Below are positions 22,559 through 36,359 of a DNA stretch of 64,000 nt, one piece after another. The position numbers and the translations under genes are program-made. The DNA is from Ecdyonurus torrentis. Lineage: Eukaryota; Arthropoda; Insecta; Ephemeroptera; Heptageniidae. The DNA lies in assembly GCA_949318235.1 (NCBI GenBank), contig OX439132.1, positions 14,338,445 through 14,402,444 of the forward strand. Direction: 5' to 3'. Within the stretch, counting starts at the first letter, position 1. Every line of letters starts with the position of its first letter. The notes beneath the pieces were generated by a model, which searched no databases, was not told where the DNA came from, and saw only the letters and a program-made list of their open reading frames with translations.

Positions 22559-25467
22559 AATATTGATTCAAAGATTACAACTACGTAATACATATCTTGT
22601 CAATTCATAATTTAAACATAAAATAATCCTTTAAAACAGAAACAAATTATTGTGGACAAAGAAATAATCACACAAGATAGCTCGTCGTATACAACAATTT
22701 TAATTAAACAAGTTGCAATTTGCTATGGTAAATAACCAGAAAGATTACAGTCAATGAAGGGGGAAAAAAACTCATGCAAGTTGCAATACAACTTCAATAT
22801 TTTAAATGTATTATATCCGATGAGTTAACAGCCTCTATTTATTAATTTTTTTAAGCTGTTTAAAAATAAATACATCAGACAGTCGATTCAAATCAAAAAA
22901 ATTATCCTTCATTAATATAGAGATGATACCAGAACGCGTTGCTCTCTCATCTCAATTCTACCGTAAATAATCCTGTTTCTGGCTACATGTGTAGATTTAT
23001 TTCAAAACCCTCAGATGCAATATTTGATCATATAAAAAGATAAATACAGTATACAAGCCTGCAAATTAATATTCATATTTGTACTTGTACATGAATATAT
23101 GAACAATTTTATCATAACGAAAAGGTTGTCAACTTACATAATAACATATTTTAACCTACCACGTATTTAACATTATGATTTATATTTATTACATTGGATA
23201 CAATATATTATTTTTTTTACTTTAGAATGTTTATATTATGTTATTTTTTTATTTTTCTTCATCATACCTTTAATCTCCTACAAACATCATAATTTAAATG
23301 TTAAGATTTTAAATTACAGAAATAAAATAAACACGATATAATTTTTATGTAGTGCTAAAATGATATAAAAATAATAATAAATAATGTTATAAAATATTCT
23401 GATTTTAAAAAATGGAACATTAAAAAAACAACCAAATTTTTTTTTATTTTGATTTATAATAAGAGAAATTTAAAATATTATTTTATGTATAGTTTTTAAA
23501 AGAAGTATATTACTTTAAATTTAAAAAGTTAATTATGACTTAATGGTTATAACTATAATAATTTTATTGCCAAACTTATTATAAAAAGTTAAAAATATAA
23601 ATAAAAAGGAGATTAAAAATGACACAATTTTAACTACCACTAAAATTACATCGCAAATGAAGTTTTTGATTTTTTCTTTCTGTGGACTTGATATTCGGAA
23701 AAAAAAATAAAGAAGAAGAAGAAGAAAAAAATGCCTCTTAACAGGTCTTAAAAAAATGTTAACCAGAATGGTACATGAAAAACTTTTAAAAGGTTAATGT
23801 ACACCAAAAAGATTGATGTTCGATCGTTATACGATGCTATAACTCAAAGATTTGCATTTTTACTAACTAGTTATTTAAGATCTTTTTGCTTTTGCCTCTT
23901 TTTTTTATGTGTATATTCATTAAATAAGAATGGTTACTCAAAATCAGAGTAGATTTTTTTTCATTCTTATCTATTCAATATATACGTGAAAGCTTTTAAA
24001 TGAAAGGTATAGAATATTCAGTAAAAAGTATAATTTTTAAAAACTTCATCTTGTCTTTTAAATTAATGTTAGTAATTTATTTCTGTTGCTACCTGAGAAA
24101 TATTTGAGATTAGATGGAAAAATGTTATACAAAAACAATAAAATTGGACTGTATGTGTATATTTAATATTATTTTTATAATTCAAATTAAGAAAGATCGT
24201 GAATATAGTTGCACGACTGTTTATATGTAAAGTAAGTTATAGACAGAAATCTGTTCAAAATACAAAAATGACAAGTTGCAAGACTGGTTGATTCAAATAA
24301 ATCATGGCACAATGAATAGGAAGTTATATAAAAAAAGGCCTTACTTAAGCCCGATTACAGCAATATTGCATAGTAACTATATATATGCTGCACAACATCA
24401 CAGCATAATTACACGTTGAAATAGAAACAATTCAAATGTATAAAGTTTGAGAAAAAATACGATTTGTAGTAAACTAAATTTCCTATACTTTGACAGTTCA
24501 GATTTTTACAGGAAATCTAATTTTTCTAGAACATTAAATATTCAAAATATGTTTATTGACCAATTATACCTGGTAACATATTATTACAAACCTTCGTACC
24601 TGATAGCCATGTCATAATAAATCTACATACAAAAAGCATTAATAAGCTTTTTGAACTATGACCCTTTCTTACCTTTGTTAAGTTGTTATCAAAGACTTGT
24701 TAAACTTTACATTAAGTTGCAATTTACTTTAGTTAATTATATATATATATATATATAAACCACCAATACTAACATTGACACAAAATGTACACGTGAGTAT
24801 AATTAGTTATATCATTTAGACATAATAATTTGTTCCTATTATTTAACATGTTTGAGATAAGGAAAATAAATTAAATGATAATTCTGTCTGACATGACTGT
24901 CCTATATTTAGATATTGATAATATTGATTAATGTCTTAAATCTCAATAAAACTAAATATATAAATTTTGCATCAAGAAAATTTTCCATTTTATAAGTAGA
25001 AAAATACTGTGGAAAAATATATTATGACATTAGTTCTAAAAATAAACCAATCATTTTGTTACCAAGTGAAGTATTTCACAGTTACAATCATTTTCTTATC
25101 TGAACTATGTTTTTATATATATATAATATAAATATATTTTATATTATATATAAAATATAATAATGAACTCAAGGGTTTGTGACCCCAAGAGATAAAAAAA
25201 GAAAAAGAAAAAAGTAACATAAAATTATCAACAGAATTCGTATCAAAGTCTAAAAAGTTATTTATAATAGCTTCAATTTTTTTTAGCATTAAAGGGAATG
25301 AAGAAGTGAACTTTATAATATGAATTATTAATATGTCATAAAAAAAATGATAAAGAAACACAATAAATTCAAGACATGTACTTCAATACTTATTTTACGT
25401 CATATTATATTTATTTTTAGCTTTTTATGATATTATATAATCAACTCTTTATGCAAACTATATTATG

Positions 25468-25470
<3 letters not shown>

Positions 25471-25552
<82 letters not shown>
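25471..25552. repeat. (AT)n microsatellite, about 82 bp
   Basis: Uninterrupted AT dinucleotide run. Confidence 0.97.
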
Positions 25553-25557
<5 letters not shown>

Positions 25558-25654
25558 GGAGGGAGTCACACATCTTTAGTATTAAAAAATTATACAAATT
25601 ACGGTACAATTAAACTTTTGGCAAACTCATTTGTCTTTTTTTTTTCTCTTTTTT

Positions 25655-25773
25655 CTTCTTCTTCTTCTTCTTCTTCTTCTTCTTCTTCTTCTTCTTCTTC
25701 TTCTTCTTCTTCTTCTTCTTCTTCTTCTTCTTCTTCTTCTTCTTCTTCTTCTTCTTCTTCTTCTTCTTCTTCT
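25655..25773. repeat. (CTT)n trinucleotide array, about 119 bp
   Basis: About 40 copies of CTT on the plus strand (AAG on the minus strand), preceded by a C/T-rich lead-in. Long pyrimidine/purine mirror tracts of this kind can form triplex DNA. The arginine-run frame over it (25627-25830) is not a gene. Confidence 0.97.
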
Positions 25774-27419
25774 ATTCTTTAACAAAATTTTTAATTCTAA
25801 TTGATGATACACTTTATTAATAACGAACATAATTTTTTATGAATAGTATTATTTCATTAATATGATATTATTATTTTTCATATTTATATATTGTTATAAA
25901 TTAGGTAAGAACTTTAAAAAGTAATCTCAAAACGAAGAGAATTTCTATCGTAAAATTATTCATATTTTAATATTCTGAAGGTTACACACTATCATACTGT
26001 ATTTATTTTACAATTGAAACTATCATGTCAATGTGAAGTGGAATAATATTATAAAGTTAAAAATAATACTAAGTGGTGATTCTCTCTTATTTAAATAACA
26101 TGAGCTTCAGTCTAAAAATAAATATATACCGCACGAAGTCAAGTTCATAGGTGTGCATTACTACAACAACAAACTTGAATAACAGCAATATATCTCAAAA
26201 TTGTATTTTTACTTATCGTATTGAGATATTTGTTTTTTGATAAGAAATTTTGTGTATAAGATTATTTTTTAATTACTCAATTAAAAAATATTATAATAAT
26301 AGAATTATTTCTTTATTATGTCAAATGGGTAGTTGTTGTTGTTTTTTTTTTTTTAGTGTGAAATTCTGCATTCATTGTTACTTTTTTGTACTGCATTGAA
26401 TTTTAATTATAAGTTTTATATTTAAAATCTTAAAAACTTAACACAGGCGTGTTAGAAATATAGTTGATTTTCTCCGCATAGCCCGATCTCTTTTTTATTT
26501 TTCATCGGTATAGACCTCTAATAAATACCTATGTTGAAAATTTTTAACGTGAATGGAAATAAGATTTTCTTTACAAAAGTAGGTGTAAGAATAGAAGCGT
26601 TGCTAAATTAGTGTCAATATTGAGAAGTAGCTGCTGTATTGCTAATTCAAATCTATAGTTCTTTTTTAAACACTTCAAAAAATGACGCTAATTTTGGTAT
26701 TGACTGCAACAAAAATGATTTATTGTACGCCATATGTACTATTATTATTTCTTTGTATTAAAATCCAAATTTTTACAAAAATTAACCATCATTACAGTTT
26801 TCTGCTAAGAGTGACGTAATATATAATTACAATGATCTTTTGACAACAATACGGTAAAAAGTATATTCGTGTGTGGTGGACCACAATAAGAATATACGTG
26901 TACTTATTAACAATCAAATTACACTAGTACAAATTTGTTCCCATGCTAAATCACATATCAATACATAATAGCCATTGTATTAACTTTTTATTTACTTACT
27001 GTTACAAATTTACCTTAAAATAAGAAATTCCAGATTTAACAAGTTAAAAATGGCAAAGACTTTTATCTCTTTTGTTTTCAGCTTTTGAATTTAACCGTTA
27101 CTAATTTTTTCTATTGCATAATATAAAGATAAAAAAAGATATAGTATTTTTGTTTTTTTTTTTCAGTAGCGGGGGCGTATTATGTTTTTATTTTATGTTT
27201 AGCCTTTAGCATTTATCTTTGCTAAAAATTTAACTGTGTGATACTTATTTATTTAGGATCAAAGAAAAGAAAATATACGTAGGCAGAAATTAATTGAAGA
27301 TTTCTCTATTTCTTTTTTTCTTCTTAATCAAAATTTTAATGCAACCAACTCCTACTCACGTCAGAATTTCATGCTAATTTTTTGTTTGTTTTTTTGAATG
27401 TTATGTCTCTAATCAACGT

Positions 27420-27446
27420 TTCTTTTCTTTTATGTTGCAGGTATGA
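27420..27446 (+). other. Candidate recursive splice (ratchet) site A
   Basis: A pyrimidine tract (TTTCTTTTCTTTTATG) leads to TTGCAG|GTATGA, so a 3' splice site ending at 27440 is immediately followed by a 5' splice site at 27441. This juxtaposition regenerates a donor after the first splice, as in recursive splicing of long introns known in Drosophila and vertebrates. A second donor, GATG|GTAAGC, occurs at 27493 and would define a 52-nt RS-exon. Alternatively this is a normal short exon that happens to start with GT. The motif is good rather than perfect because a purine interrupts the pyrimidine tract. Confidence 0.4.
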
Positions 27447-27492
27447 AAATGTTTTAAATCTACACTTCACAAAATTTGCTTACGTATTGATG
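27441..27492 (+). other. Candidate 52-nt RS-exon or short cassette exon A
   Basis: Bounded by the CAG acceptor at 27440 and an ATG|GTAAGC donor at 27493. Of the three frames, only the one starting at 27442 is fully open (17 codons, beginning YENVLNLHF). The other two hit stops within a few codons. If spliced to the phase-0 candidate first exon (7371), the reading frame would be GTA-TGA, a premature stop. That fits an RS-exon that is normally removed, not a constitutive coding exon. Confidence 0.3.
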
Positions 27493-27693
27493 GTAAGCAG
27501 ACATAGAATTATTATTGTCGTTATAGAAAAGACATTATTATATTAAAATAAAGTTGCGCCAAATTATAATGTAAAATTTATGAACTTAAAATCAGAGAAT
27601 GAACTTAAGTTATGTTAAATGAACATTTTAAAATACCATTTTGTATTATCGTTTTAAAAAAATCAATTTCAGAAAACCACAAATAAATTTTTT

Positions 27694-27698
<5 letters not shown>

Positions 27699-27759
<61 letters not shown>
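27699..27759. repeat. (AT)n microsatellite, about 61 bp
   Basis: Uninterrupted AT dinucleotide run located about 200 bp beyond the RS-exon candidate A. Confidence 0.97.
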
Positions 27760-27763
<4 letters not shown>

Positions 27764-29411
27764 AAAATCATGTTATTTAAAGTATTATAAAAGTTAAAAA
27801 TTAACAAAAGGTATGTATAGGTGTATTGTATCATTCTTCTTTTTATTATTATTTTTTTATAGTATATATCAAAAGCTTGCGAACTTTTTAATGGAATGCA
27901 TAGCCTCAAGAGATCATAATTTTATACTTTACAATTTCAACTTGCAAAAATAAATCTAGTTTTTTCGTACGGTACAAAAATGAATATAAAAAAGAATTAT
28001 AAAGAAAGTTTTATATATATTTTTTTATTATTATATTTATTGTATAAAAAATTACTAATTTATTTTAATTAATACTTAATGTCATAAAAAAACAAATGAA
28101 ATTTTATCATTTTCAATACTTGTATCAAAATATTAAACATCTAAAAGTACAAACTTTTGACAATAACAGATAAAAACCGGTGTATGTATGTATGTATGTA
28201 TTTTTTTTATTTTTTTTATTTTTTTTTTATGAATTTAAGTATAAAAATCTTTTGACTTTTTTCGGTTCTAAATTTTTATATCACTTATTTTTTTATAACC
28301 AGTTTTTATATTAACTATTAAAAACGTTAATCAAAATACATTTCCTTCCAACTTTTTATTTTATGTGTTTCTTATTACACTTAAATATATAAATATATAT
28401 ATTTTTTTCTGCAAACGTATCTTATCTAGTTCTAATTCAAATGTACATGTTACATATAAAATATCTTGGAATTTTCGTATATAAATTTTGTCTATATTAA
28501 ATATACGTGAGAAAGTATTAATTAATTAAAAATTTTTGCACGTTATTAAATTATTTTAATAGTTTCATCCTTGTGAAAAATCATTGAGTTTTGTTTATTA
28601 CTGATTGAATTCCAGTGTTTGTTGTTTTTTAATTTTATTTTTGAGCTAAAAAAAATTGATAAATATGTGTTCAAAGAAAATCAATAATGACGATTACGTA
28701 AATTAAGATGGTTATAATTTATTTATTTGGTTATATATTATCCTCTTACAGAAATTAACAAAAATCACACAGTAAAAAACTTTAAATTACGGGATTCAAA
28801 AACATTTTAAGCCCTTAATACTTATAAAAGTTATTATTTTTATTCTTCAATGGAGATTTAACCTTAAAGTTTTGCCAGTGATAGCTGACATTTAATATAC
28901 TTTATATAAAGTTTGATGGCAGTTTCAAAAATATGGAGATAAAAACCCTCATACGTGTTCTTTTAAATCTTAAAAAAAAAAAAAAAAAAAATGGACCAAG
29001 TATTTTTGGTATGATATTAAGTAAGGATAAAAATGATGTATAGTGTTCTTGTTATGATTTTTTTTTTATCCAAAATATTCTGCATAGTTAGCTTTGGCGA
29101 TGAAGTGAAACCAGAGCTTTAGTTCTTTTTTTTATATAATTTATAGTCCTTTCAAAACGTGATGTTACGTACTTTATTGGGTCTAATTTACTGTCACATT
29201 TTTGTTGTTGTTAAGTAAAAAAAAAAAAAAAAAATCATGATCCGATTTTATCAATAAACAATATTTTATAATATGAATAATTTGGTGTCGGTCCGGTCGG
29301 TATATTATACAGAACGTGTTAAGCAGTAGATTTATGTATTGATGTGTATTTACTGCATGTTATTTCTTGTATAAGTAGGTAGTTAATAAGAGTCATATAG
29401 CATCTGTGTGA

Positions 29412-29412
<1 letters not shown>

Positions 29413-29445
<33 letters not shown>
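29413..29445. repeat. (AT)n microsatellite, about 33 bp
   Basis: AT dinucleotide run with short CACACA continuation on its right side. Confidence 0.95.
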
Positions 29446-29453
<8 letters not shown>

Positions 29454-30584
29454 TATGTTTTTTGGCTAAAGAAAAATTTTCGTGGGCACAAAAATTGATG
29501 TTATTACCACCACTTGACATTTTATACTTACTTCTGAACTGCAAATGTAGTCTAAATATAATTTTTACTTTTTTTTAAAGACATTTTAACTTCAAAGTAT
29601 TTAAGTGCACAGCATGATGATTACAAGAATTATTATTTAAATATGACAAAAATAATATTTTCCATTAAATATAATAAATTAATAATATTTATTGAAAAAA
29701 TATCATTACAATTTTAAAAATAATAACACATAATATTAAAATTTAGCAATATTATGTGTGGAAAAAAATTAAATACAAAATAGAAAGTTTTCAAAAATTT
29801 ATTATGAATTTTTTTTTAACATTTGCAAATAATAATAAATTTAAAAAAAAGTACCTAGTTATTTTTAATTTAAAGCAAAACAATTTAATATAAATATCAC
29901 TAATTGGAAAATAAAATTATGATTATTACCTATTTTGCCTATGAATTTTCAAAACATGGATATATTAACTTTTATTTTTCCTGTATATTAATTTCATGTT
30001 GTTAAAAAAAATATAATACTGTATACTGACCAATTGAAAAAGAGGATATAACCGGATTGAGTTTAAAAAAAAAGCATAATAAACGTTGTTGTTAGTTTTA
30101 AACAGCGCACCTTAAGAAAAAGAGTATGATGTTGTTTTTCTTTTCTTATTTTTAAAGACAAGTAAAAATAAATTACCTTGTTAGTGATTTCTTGATCAAC
30201 AGAAGGATTATCATATACTATAATATTATCATAACTACTCCAACTTACTCCAACATATTCATCAATGTCGACCAACTTTATCACTATTTTCTTTCTTGTT
30301 TCTTATATAAATAAGACAACACTTCGGCCTCTTTTTTTTCTGCATTTATATTCTATATAGAATGAAAATCTTTATTCCATGTCTAAGAAAAGTTTTTTTT
30401 TTTCTTTCTTTATTTTATTTATTTTTTCTTCGCCAATGATTTTTTTTCCTTGTTTTTCTTCTTTTCTTCAGATTTTAAAACTGATTTTATACCATTTTTC
30501 ATGTAATTTTAAAACTATGATATTTTGCTCGTCGTGGTGACTTATACATACAAAATGCCATGTAATTATACTGTAGCATCTACA

Positions 30585-30740
30585 GGTGATTAATGGAGCT
30601 TATCGGTTTAGAGTGTGGGGAGACGCGGGGAAAGCTAAGGGTCCCCTAACCTAACATTACGCTTATGGGGAAAAACACGTTTTTTTTTGTCGATTTTTGA
30701 GAAAACTACTCCACCGATTTCGTAGACATTTAAATAAGAA
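30585..30740. other. GC-richer, repeat-like patch
   Basis: Contains GTGTGGGGAGACGCGGGG and GGTCCCCTAACCTAACATT near 30615-30658, then a block whose complement reads GAAATCGGTGGAGTAGTTTT (30701-30720). Blocks of the form GAAATCGG-T-x-x-AG-x-x-GTTTT are widespread in insect genomes inside degenerate retrotransposon sequence. This is from memory, not a search. CCTAACCTAAC resembles two insect telomere units but is too short to count. No coding potential is seen. Confidence 0.35.
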
Positions 30741-30900
30741 ATACTAGACATGCTTTTACGTGTTTTAAGCCATACAAATTTTTTAAATATTTTTTTAAAC
30801 CGATAACTTCCAGATAATTTTACTACTTTAAATGAGGTAATAATTTAATTAATATATTTTTATTGTTTTTAGATAACACACCTAAATATCTAAATATTTG

Positions 30901-30901
<1 letters not shown>

Positions 30902-30968
<67 letters not shown>
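30902..30968. repeat. Poly(T) tract, 67 bp
   Basis: An uninterrupted run of 67 T residues, the longest homopolymer in the window. Either a retroelement poly(A) tail on the minus strand or slippage expansion. No recognisable element sequence lies to its right. Confidence 0.97.
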
Positions 30969-30971
<3 letters not shown>

Positions 30972-31524
30972 ATTTCAAGTTAAAAGAGTATAATTTAGTA
31001 TTAATATCAAACGTATTTCATACATATTAGACGTATTAAAGTAATGGATAAAAAGTTATTTCTAAACATTCTTGCTCTTTATATATTATATTGGATGAGA
31101 AGTATAATATACGCATAAGCAACAGTTTATATCAAAAATAAAAATAAAAAAAAGCAATAAAATAGTAATTTATTATTTTAAATTGAACTCAAAATATTAA
31201 ATATTATTCTTTATGCTGTTTCTTAATAATAATTTTGCTCTTATATACTAGATTTTTTTTCTTCTCATTCACATAGTTTATAGCTTTCTGATTATTTGGA
31301 GCAACCTCACCGTTCACGTAATTGTGTTAAAGTCTATTTTGATTTACTGTAATCTTGATACACAAAAATACAATGTTGTTAAATCATAAATAAAAGTTAA
31401 TATTTTTACTTTAGAAAATTATATCCATTTGTATTATTGGAATACTTTTAAGTATAATTTAATATACCAATTTTGGAACAATGACACCGATTTATTGCCC
31501 TTTTTTACTTTTTACGTTCTGTCT

Positions 31525-31525
<1 letters not shown>

Positions 31526-31570
<45 letters not shown>
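31526..31570. repeat. (CT)n microsatellite, about 45 bp
   Basis: Uninterrupted CT dinucleotide run. Confidence 0.96.
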
Positions 31571-31572
<2 letters not shown>

Positions 31573-33906
31573 ATTTTTGATTTTAACAACAGTTTCATAT
31601 ACATAAGGTTAAAATACTCCAGATTTCATCTCTCCTCTTTCATTTTATATATCAAAAAATATAAATTGTAACAAACATTCAGTGATTTAATCATCGTGTA
31701 AGACACTTATGTAAAAGTAGTTTGCTAAAAGAGAAAATTAATTTAATATAATTAGTCTCTTTACTCTTAAACCAACTAATGATGTGTATGTTAAAATTAT
31801 AAATCAATTGAACAAGATTGTATAACAGAATTGAAAAAATATATAAAAAAAGAATTGATTTGATTTTTTTTTGAAACTTTTATATATATTTGCGTATACT
31901 TCCAAATATAGTAAACACTTTCGCATTTTTTTGTCAGATTTATGACTGATATGCAAAAATTGCTATAATTATATAAAAAAAAAGTTGTCAAAAATTATGA
32001 ACTATAATTATAGATGTTATTGACCTATTTATTAAAAAAAATTCTATACTTTTAATAAATCATTAAAAATATTTAATAAGAAAACAAGGTTATGTAAATT
32101 CGCATATATGTGTGCTTTTTTTTTTTTTTTTTTTTTTTTTTGTGATATCAAAAATTAAATGAACACGTGTGTGTATGTGTGTGGATGTGGATAGAAAGAG
32201 CCCTGGACTTTATTTTTTCTTTTTTAATTGAGGGCAATTAAATCATTATTGAAAAATAAGTATTAATTATTAACATTGAAATCAGTTACAAATTTCGAAT
32301 GTAGAAAGATTATTTTATACAATAAGTAAAGTTACAGTGACATAAGAGATAAAAATAAAACACAAAAAAAAACTTTTTGTTCCGCCAGTTATAGCAAACA
32401 TTAACTCATATTATTAAAAAAAAAAAAAAACTTATCGTACTTCTATAAATTTAAAATTGATTTCATGACCTCTAAGTATTGTTAATTTATTGGTTATTTC
32501 AAGGTAATGCTCTACTGAACACTTAAATTAGTAGTTAAGATATAAATTATATAATTTAATGAAATACGTTAAAGCTACTCTCATTCATTTTTTTTTGTTT
32601 TTTTAATAATAATAATATAATTTATATTTTGGTTTTATTTCATTCAGGATATAAGATATTTTTTTAAAGATTATGTTTAGAACAGTTTTTAAGTAGTAAA
32701 TAAATTGCAAAGATCGTGTTTTTTGATTTATTTTTTTACTTGATGAACGATTTGATTGAATGAGTTAAAAAGTATTTCAGTAACTTTTATTTAATATAAA
32801 AGTTTGTAAATATTAGAAAAATGTTGTCAAAATATATATAAAGAAAACATATATATATATATATATTTTTAGTAAGAAAATAAAACCTATATCTCGTCAG
32901 AAATCATATAGAAAGAAAAGTATTTTAAATGAGATAAATTGGATTTTATTTTTATAAAATTCTCTCAAAATATTTTAGGAATTTGTACTAACAGTGAAAA
33001 AAGCAACAACTTTACAATCTTCAATGTTTTTACCAACAAATATCAGCATGGTAGTACCTTCAAGTTAGAGTCATAATAACAATTACATCAAATATAATTA
33101 CTCATACTTCAATTAAATTTTACTTGGGATATTTCCATTATACTATATGATATAATTATAATTTTTATTTTCTTTGCGTCTGTCAAATTACTTGACTTTT
33201 ATAATTTATTTTTATAATAATAATAACTTTTTTTTTTGAATATGTATTTTCTTTTTCAATCAAATTAAAAACAATATCTAATTAATCAATTGATTAAAAA
33301 AACATAATAAAAATTAAATAATTTATTGATTTAAAAATATATATTGATTTGATTGAAAATTGATGAAAAGAAATAAGATTAAGATACTGTAGTGTTACAA
33401 ATGAACAAAACTCAAGGCTATAAAATATTTTTATTATATAGATTTGATGCTATATTCATTATTATTGTAATGATGCTTTTTCTTTTCTATATTTTTACTG
33501 CCGTGTATAGTGAGCGTTTATAATCGATTATACTTATATGTCGATTTTATAAATATTATTATATATCACTTTCTATTCAAATTTAATAGAATTGAAGCTT
33601 CTATTTTTGCATTATTGATTTAATTATGGTTTTTGGTTTTCATTGATGCTAAGAACAACATTTCCGATGTCTATACACTATTTTGAAACGTGCAAATAAA
33701 TAAAACAAATTCTATGCTTTTCTATATTTTAGGTGCTCTCCCATAGAAACATACAATAATTGTTTAGTATTAAAACTTTGAAGGAACCGTCCAGCCCATA
33801 CAACATGCCTTTTTAATTTTTTGAACACAAATAAGGATTATCAAAAATACAATTATTTTGTCCAAGAACCTAATTTTGACAACCTAAACGTATAATCAAA
33901 TTTCTA

Positions 33907-34092
33907 GCTTATAAAACCCGCACGACTTTTTCTATTAAATCTGAACAATCCTTATGTCAGAAATGTTCACAATTTGTGCATTTTGCCTTCTTTACAACTT
34001 TTTCGCGCTCTCTTGCGGGGTTTCATTTGAGTAATAGTATTTGCTTTTGGGTGTCCCATTTTGTGTTTAGTGAATTAAAAGGGCATGTTGTT
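33907..34092 (+). repeat. Dispersed repeat family, diverged copy 1
   Basis: Shares an ordered set of blocks with the copies at 51283-51465 and 59536-59720: ACCCGCACGACTTTTTC, TGTCAGAAA, GCTCTCTTGCGGGG and CCCATTTTGTGTTTAGT, ending near GCATGTTG. It is the most diverged of the three. No terminal inverted repeats or coding potential are visible, so the class is unknown. A nonautonomous element or SINE-like unit is possible. Confidence 0.6.
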
Positions 34093-34761
34093 AGGTCTGG
34101 TCTGGACAATCACTTTAAGCCGATACATTTTTGTAAGCAAAGCACACAGAAATGCACACCGATGCCAAATGAGTAATAAAAATGTTATTAATTAAATAGA
34201 ACTGTAATATGGTTGCTTATGCTGAAAAGTTTCTCTATATTCTCCCTTAGAAATAATATACAGACTTAAATACATAAGTCTTCATATAAATATGGATTTT
34301 CAGTAAGGGGAAATGCAACAGAAATATGTGTATTATAATATAAACTGTATGATAGGTGCTATATAATATGAGAAATGTACCAACTTATCCAATACATAAA
34401 AGTCTTGGTGACTATATAAGCTTACTTTTATAAACAAAAAGATGATTATCTTAAACATCGATTTATCGCCCAATAACCTGTGTTATGGTCCATATTAAAA
34501 GATACATTAATACAATTGACTGGATAATATAAGTTGCCGCCCGGCGTCACTCCAAGTAAACAAGTTTTTTTTTTTTTTTTTTTTTTTATAGTTGTCACAA
34601 GAGACTATAGGACAAAACTAGGGTTAAGTGGTTCAGGAATCTTACAGGTTAAAAGTTCATCTCAATATATAAAAAGAGAAATACAAAAAATTAACACTGA
34701 CGTCTTGTCTGTGTTTCTCCAAACCTTGCGCGCATGCGTAATACATTATTATTATTATTTC

Positions 34762-34795
<34 letters not shown>

Positions 34796-35548
34796 TAGCA
34801 ATACTTTAATTGAATGTCTTGTACTTTTAATTAAATATTAAGTGCTAAAACATGTAAATTTTTACACTGGAATGCTTTTTGAATAATAAATATTATTTGT
34901 GTATATTTATACATACAATAATGTACTGTATATTATGAATAATTATAAAATCTTTAAATATATGTAAAATAAAACTTAAATTTAAGTTAAGAAGACTAAA
35001 ATTTATTACGTTTTTTAGGTTATAGTCTTTTCTATAAAAAAAAAAGTTGCAAAAATGTATTTATAACAAGAAGTTACAACTTGTGAAAAATATATTTCCT
35101 CTTCTCTCTGTCCCTAGCTCTCTTGTCTAATATAAATTATTAAGGATTAAAAATAGCAGAAGGATACTGCTTAAGCCATAAATAGAGTTGTTCAAATATA
35201 TATATATTTGCATAATATTATTTTAACAGGATAATATATCTTAATTAAAAAAGATGAATTTAAATTAAGTACAATGAAGTGTAGGTTTTTTACTTGAGGA
35301 TGATGTTGTGAGAAAATTGTTATGTCTTATTGTTAAAATAAAAAAAAGGAGAAGAAAAAGAAGAAGATGGGGATATAATATACACTATAACTAAATATGT
35401 TGTCATTTGGCCCCACTTGCCCCTAATTCTCTGGTTTCTCTTTAATATATTTTTACATATCGTATGTAGACAGAACAATTGCTTATATATGTATGAGGCA
35501 CTTGTATAAGTTCACACTGAGTAATTGAACTCTTACTGTGTGAGTGTG

Positions 35549-35580
35549 TATATATATATATATATATATAAAAATAAATA

Positions 35581-35649
<69 letters not shown>
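35549..35649. repeat. (AT)n microsatellite with short interruption
   Basis: AT runs at 35549-35570 and 35578-35649 separated by AAAATAAA and one ATTA interruption. Confidence 0.96.
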
Positions 35650-35651
<2 letters not shown>

Positions 35652-36359
35652 TAACCAAGATTGATATTATATATACTCTGTAACTCATACAACTTACATT
35701 TTAAATTTGTACAGTACTTGTTATTCAAAATGTGATTATAATATATTATATTTTTGCATTCATTCATATTATAACGATATTTAAGAATTAAATATTATAT
35801 ACTCTTATAGAATTACATATCAACGTTTTATAAAGTAATAATATAATTCAGATATGAGTAGGCAATAATTAAAAACTATGTTATGACTAATGACATTATT
35901 TTTATATATTTTGGATTACGTTAGTATTGGGACATTTAATTTCATTTCACACCATATCAAATATTTTTTGTAAAATGTTAATAACTTAAAAAATATATAA
36001 GTGGGTTCATTGGGGAAAAATCACTAATTAGATTTTGCGCTTTCAAAACTCTGAATCTTAGATTTCGATAAGAAAAGAAAGGAGAGACATATAGAAGGCT
36101 TAAAATGCTCACTAATATAATTAGTATTACCACACAACTATTTTCACATAATAAATTACTAAATCTAGGAATAATATGTATATAAAAAAACATGCTTAAC
36201 TAGTTATAGAAACAAAGCATAAAATAAAAAAATTAAAATAATTTAATTTCAAGGCTTTTATATAAAAATTACCATAAACTTCCATTGATAGAGAAGAGTT
36301 AGATTTTATTTTATTGATAAGTGCGAGAGGGAGAGAGATTGTTTAGTATCGATACAACA

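Larger units (their letters stand above)
22559..27419. other. Gene-free AT-rich stretch
   Basis: No coding sequence is supported on either strand. Contents include (AT)n at 25471-25552, (CTT)n at 25655-25773, a shorter (AT)n near 24740, and a slightly less AT-rich portion at 26440-26660 without recognisable content. A poly-arginine frame on the minus strand is the (CTT)n repeat. Confidence 0.6.
27493..33906. other. Gene-free AT-rich stretch
   Basis: No coding sequence is supported. It contains (AT)n at 27699-27759 and 29413-29445, TATG repeats at 28186-28201, the 67-nt poly(T) at 30902-30968, (CT)n at 31526-31570, and a GC-richer repeat-like patch at 30585-30740. Confidence 0.6.

Noticed and set aside
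25627..25830. Minus-strand frame encoding a long arginine run
   Set aside because: It is the translation of the (CTT)n array and has no flanking protein-like sequence.
30640..30660. CCTAACCTAAC as an insect telomere repeat
   Set aside because: Only two units. Too short to mean an interstitial telomere block.
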